Shown in pieces: positions 5,617 through 6,112 of a stretch of 6,112 nucleotides of DNA (within the stretch, counting starts at the first letter, position 1; each line of letters begins with the position of its first letter). The DNA comes from JBGPLH01 sp041486365 [NCBI: Thermodesulfobacteriota bacterium]. GTDB lineage: Bacteria; JAUYMQ01. Location of the stretch: NCBI GenBank assembly GCA_041486365.1, contig JBGPLH010000206.1, positions 1-6,112 of the forward strand. Reading direction: 5' to 3'. The notes below the pieces were generated by a model. The model ran no database searches. It was not told where the DNA came from and saw nothing but the letters and a program-made list of their open reading frames with translations. Both the position numbers and the translations under genes were made by a program.

Positions 5617-6112
5617 TCGTCTTCCTGGTCGCGGCCGCAGTATCGCTCCTCGCGACGCCGCTGGTGCGGCGCCTGGCGATGGCGCTCGGGGTCCTGGACC
5701 GTCCGGAGGCGCGCAAGATGCACCGGAAGGCGATGCCGCTGCTCGGCGGCATCGCGGTCGCCCTCGGGTTCGCGGCCGGATGCCTCCTGGCCTATTCGCT
5801 TCCGGGCCACCGCGCGCCGGAGACTCCGCTCTTCGGCCTCGCGATCGGCGCGTTGCTCATGGTCGGGCTCGGGGTGTACGACGACGCGCGCGGCGCCGAC
5901 GCACGCCTCAAGCTCTCCGTGCAGGCGCTCGCCGCCCTCGTCGTGATTGCTTCCGGGAGCCGGATCGGGATCCTCACGAATCCCTTCGGCGGGACCTGGG
6001 ACCTCGGAGCGCTCTCGGTGCCGGCGTCGGTCCTGTGGATCGTCGGGATCACCAACGCCATGAATCTCATCGACGGGCTCGACGGCCTGGCGGCGGGGAT
6101 CGGCGCGATCGT
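5607..6112 (+). CDS. WecA/TagO/MraY-family undecaprenyl-phosphate sugar-1-phosphate transferase, 3' end outside window
   Basis: An integral membrane enzyme that transfers a HexNAc-1-phosphate (often GlcNAc-1-P) from a UDP-sugar to undecaprenyl phosphate, the first committed step of many lipid-linked glycans. The visible 168 residues contain the family signatures in order: an N-terminal hydrophobic helix (about 3-20), DRPEARKMHRKAMPLLGG (31-48), a helix at about 49-65, a helix ending in the Mg-binding DD (GVYDDARG, Asp92 and Asp93), LKLSVQ (101-106), and NAMNLIDGLDGLAAG (150-164) with Asp156 and Asp159. About half of the usual 330-370 residues is present; the frame is open to the right edge. 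It starts with GTG at 5607, overlapping glycosyltransferase C by 10 nt. The motifs fit the WecA/TagO/WbpL side better than MraY, because the gene lies among glycosyltransferases rather than murein genes. Which sugar it uses cannot be told. Confidence 0.92.
   Translation, partial: MYLIVFLVAAAVSLLATPLVRRLAMALGVLDRPEARKMHRKAMPLLGGIAVALGFAAGCLLAYSLPGHRAPETPLFGLAIGALLMVGLGVYDDARGADARLKLSVQALAALVVIASGSRIGILTNPFGGTWDLGALSVPASVLWIVGITNAMNLIDGLDGLAAGIGAI

Noticed and set aside
5607-6112. Assignment of the last gene as mraY (cell wall)
   Set aside because: The DRPEARKMH and NAMNLIDGLDGL motifs suit the WecA/TagO group, and the neighbours are glycosyltransferases, not mur genes. Only half the protein is visible, so this is a preference and not proof.

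Overview
The window is a very GC-rich, compact, single-strand stretch of bacterial chromosome. It holds five co-directional genes on the + strand: a family-4 (GT4-type) glycosyltransferase cut by the left edge, a class II (glutamine-hydrolysing) asparagine synthase-type amidotransferase, two further GT4-type glycosyltransferases, and the first half of a WecA/TagO/MraY-type polyprenyl-phosphate sugar-1-phosphate transferase cut by the right edge. Good Shine-Dalgarno sites and these protein families point to a bacterium. The phylum cannot be decided from the sequence; several high-GC soil lineages would fit.

Layout: positions 2-1222 glycosyltransferase A; 1209-3176 AsnB-like amidotransferase; 3173-4381 glycosyltransferase B (CapM/PglA-like); 4378-5616 glycosyltransferase C; 5607-6112 WecA-like initiating transferase. 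Every junction overlaps (14, 4, 4 and 10 nt), so there is no intergenic space, promoter or terminator inside the window. This is the interior of an operon that began upstream and continues downstream.

Together the genes look like part of a surface-polysaccharide (capsule, O-antigen or exopolysaccharide) locus. The WecA-like enzyme would start the glycan on undecaprenyl phosphate, and the three glycosyltransferases would extend it from nucleotide sugars at the cytoplasmic face. The amidotransferase may amidate a carboxyl group on a sugar or precursor, or simply make asparagine. The exact glycan cannot be read from the sequence.

The most unusual signal is a short interspersed repeat that is translated. 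An identical 30-nt sequence occurs at 12-41 and 1333-1362, in the same orientation and read in the same frame as GPERSEGRQ. The second copy sits in an approximately 20-residue insertion inside the glutaminase domain of the amidotransferase, where related enzymes have a short loop. That insertion is bounded by an 8-bp inverted repeat. The first copy lies ahead of the Rossmann fold of glycosyltransferase A, has a 9-nt direct repeat on either side (39-nt period), and is followed by a perfect 14-nt palindrome. This resembles small repeat elements that insert in frame into genes, such as the Rickettsia palindromic elements. Otherwise the genes look intact and ordinary for their families.
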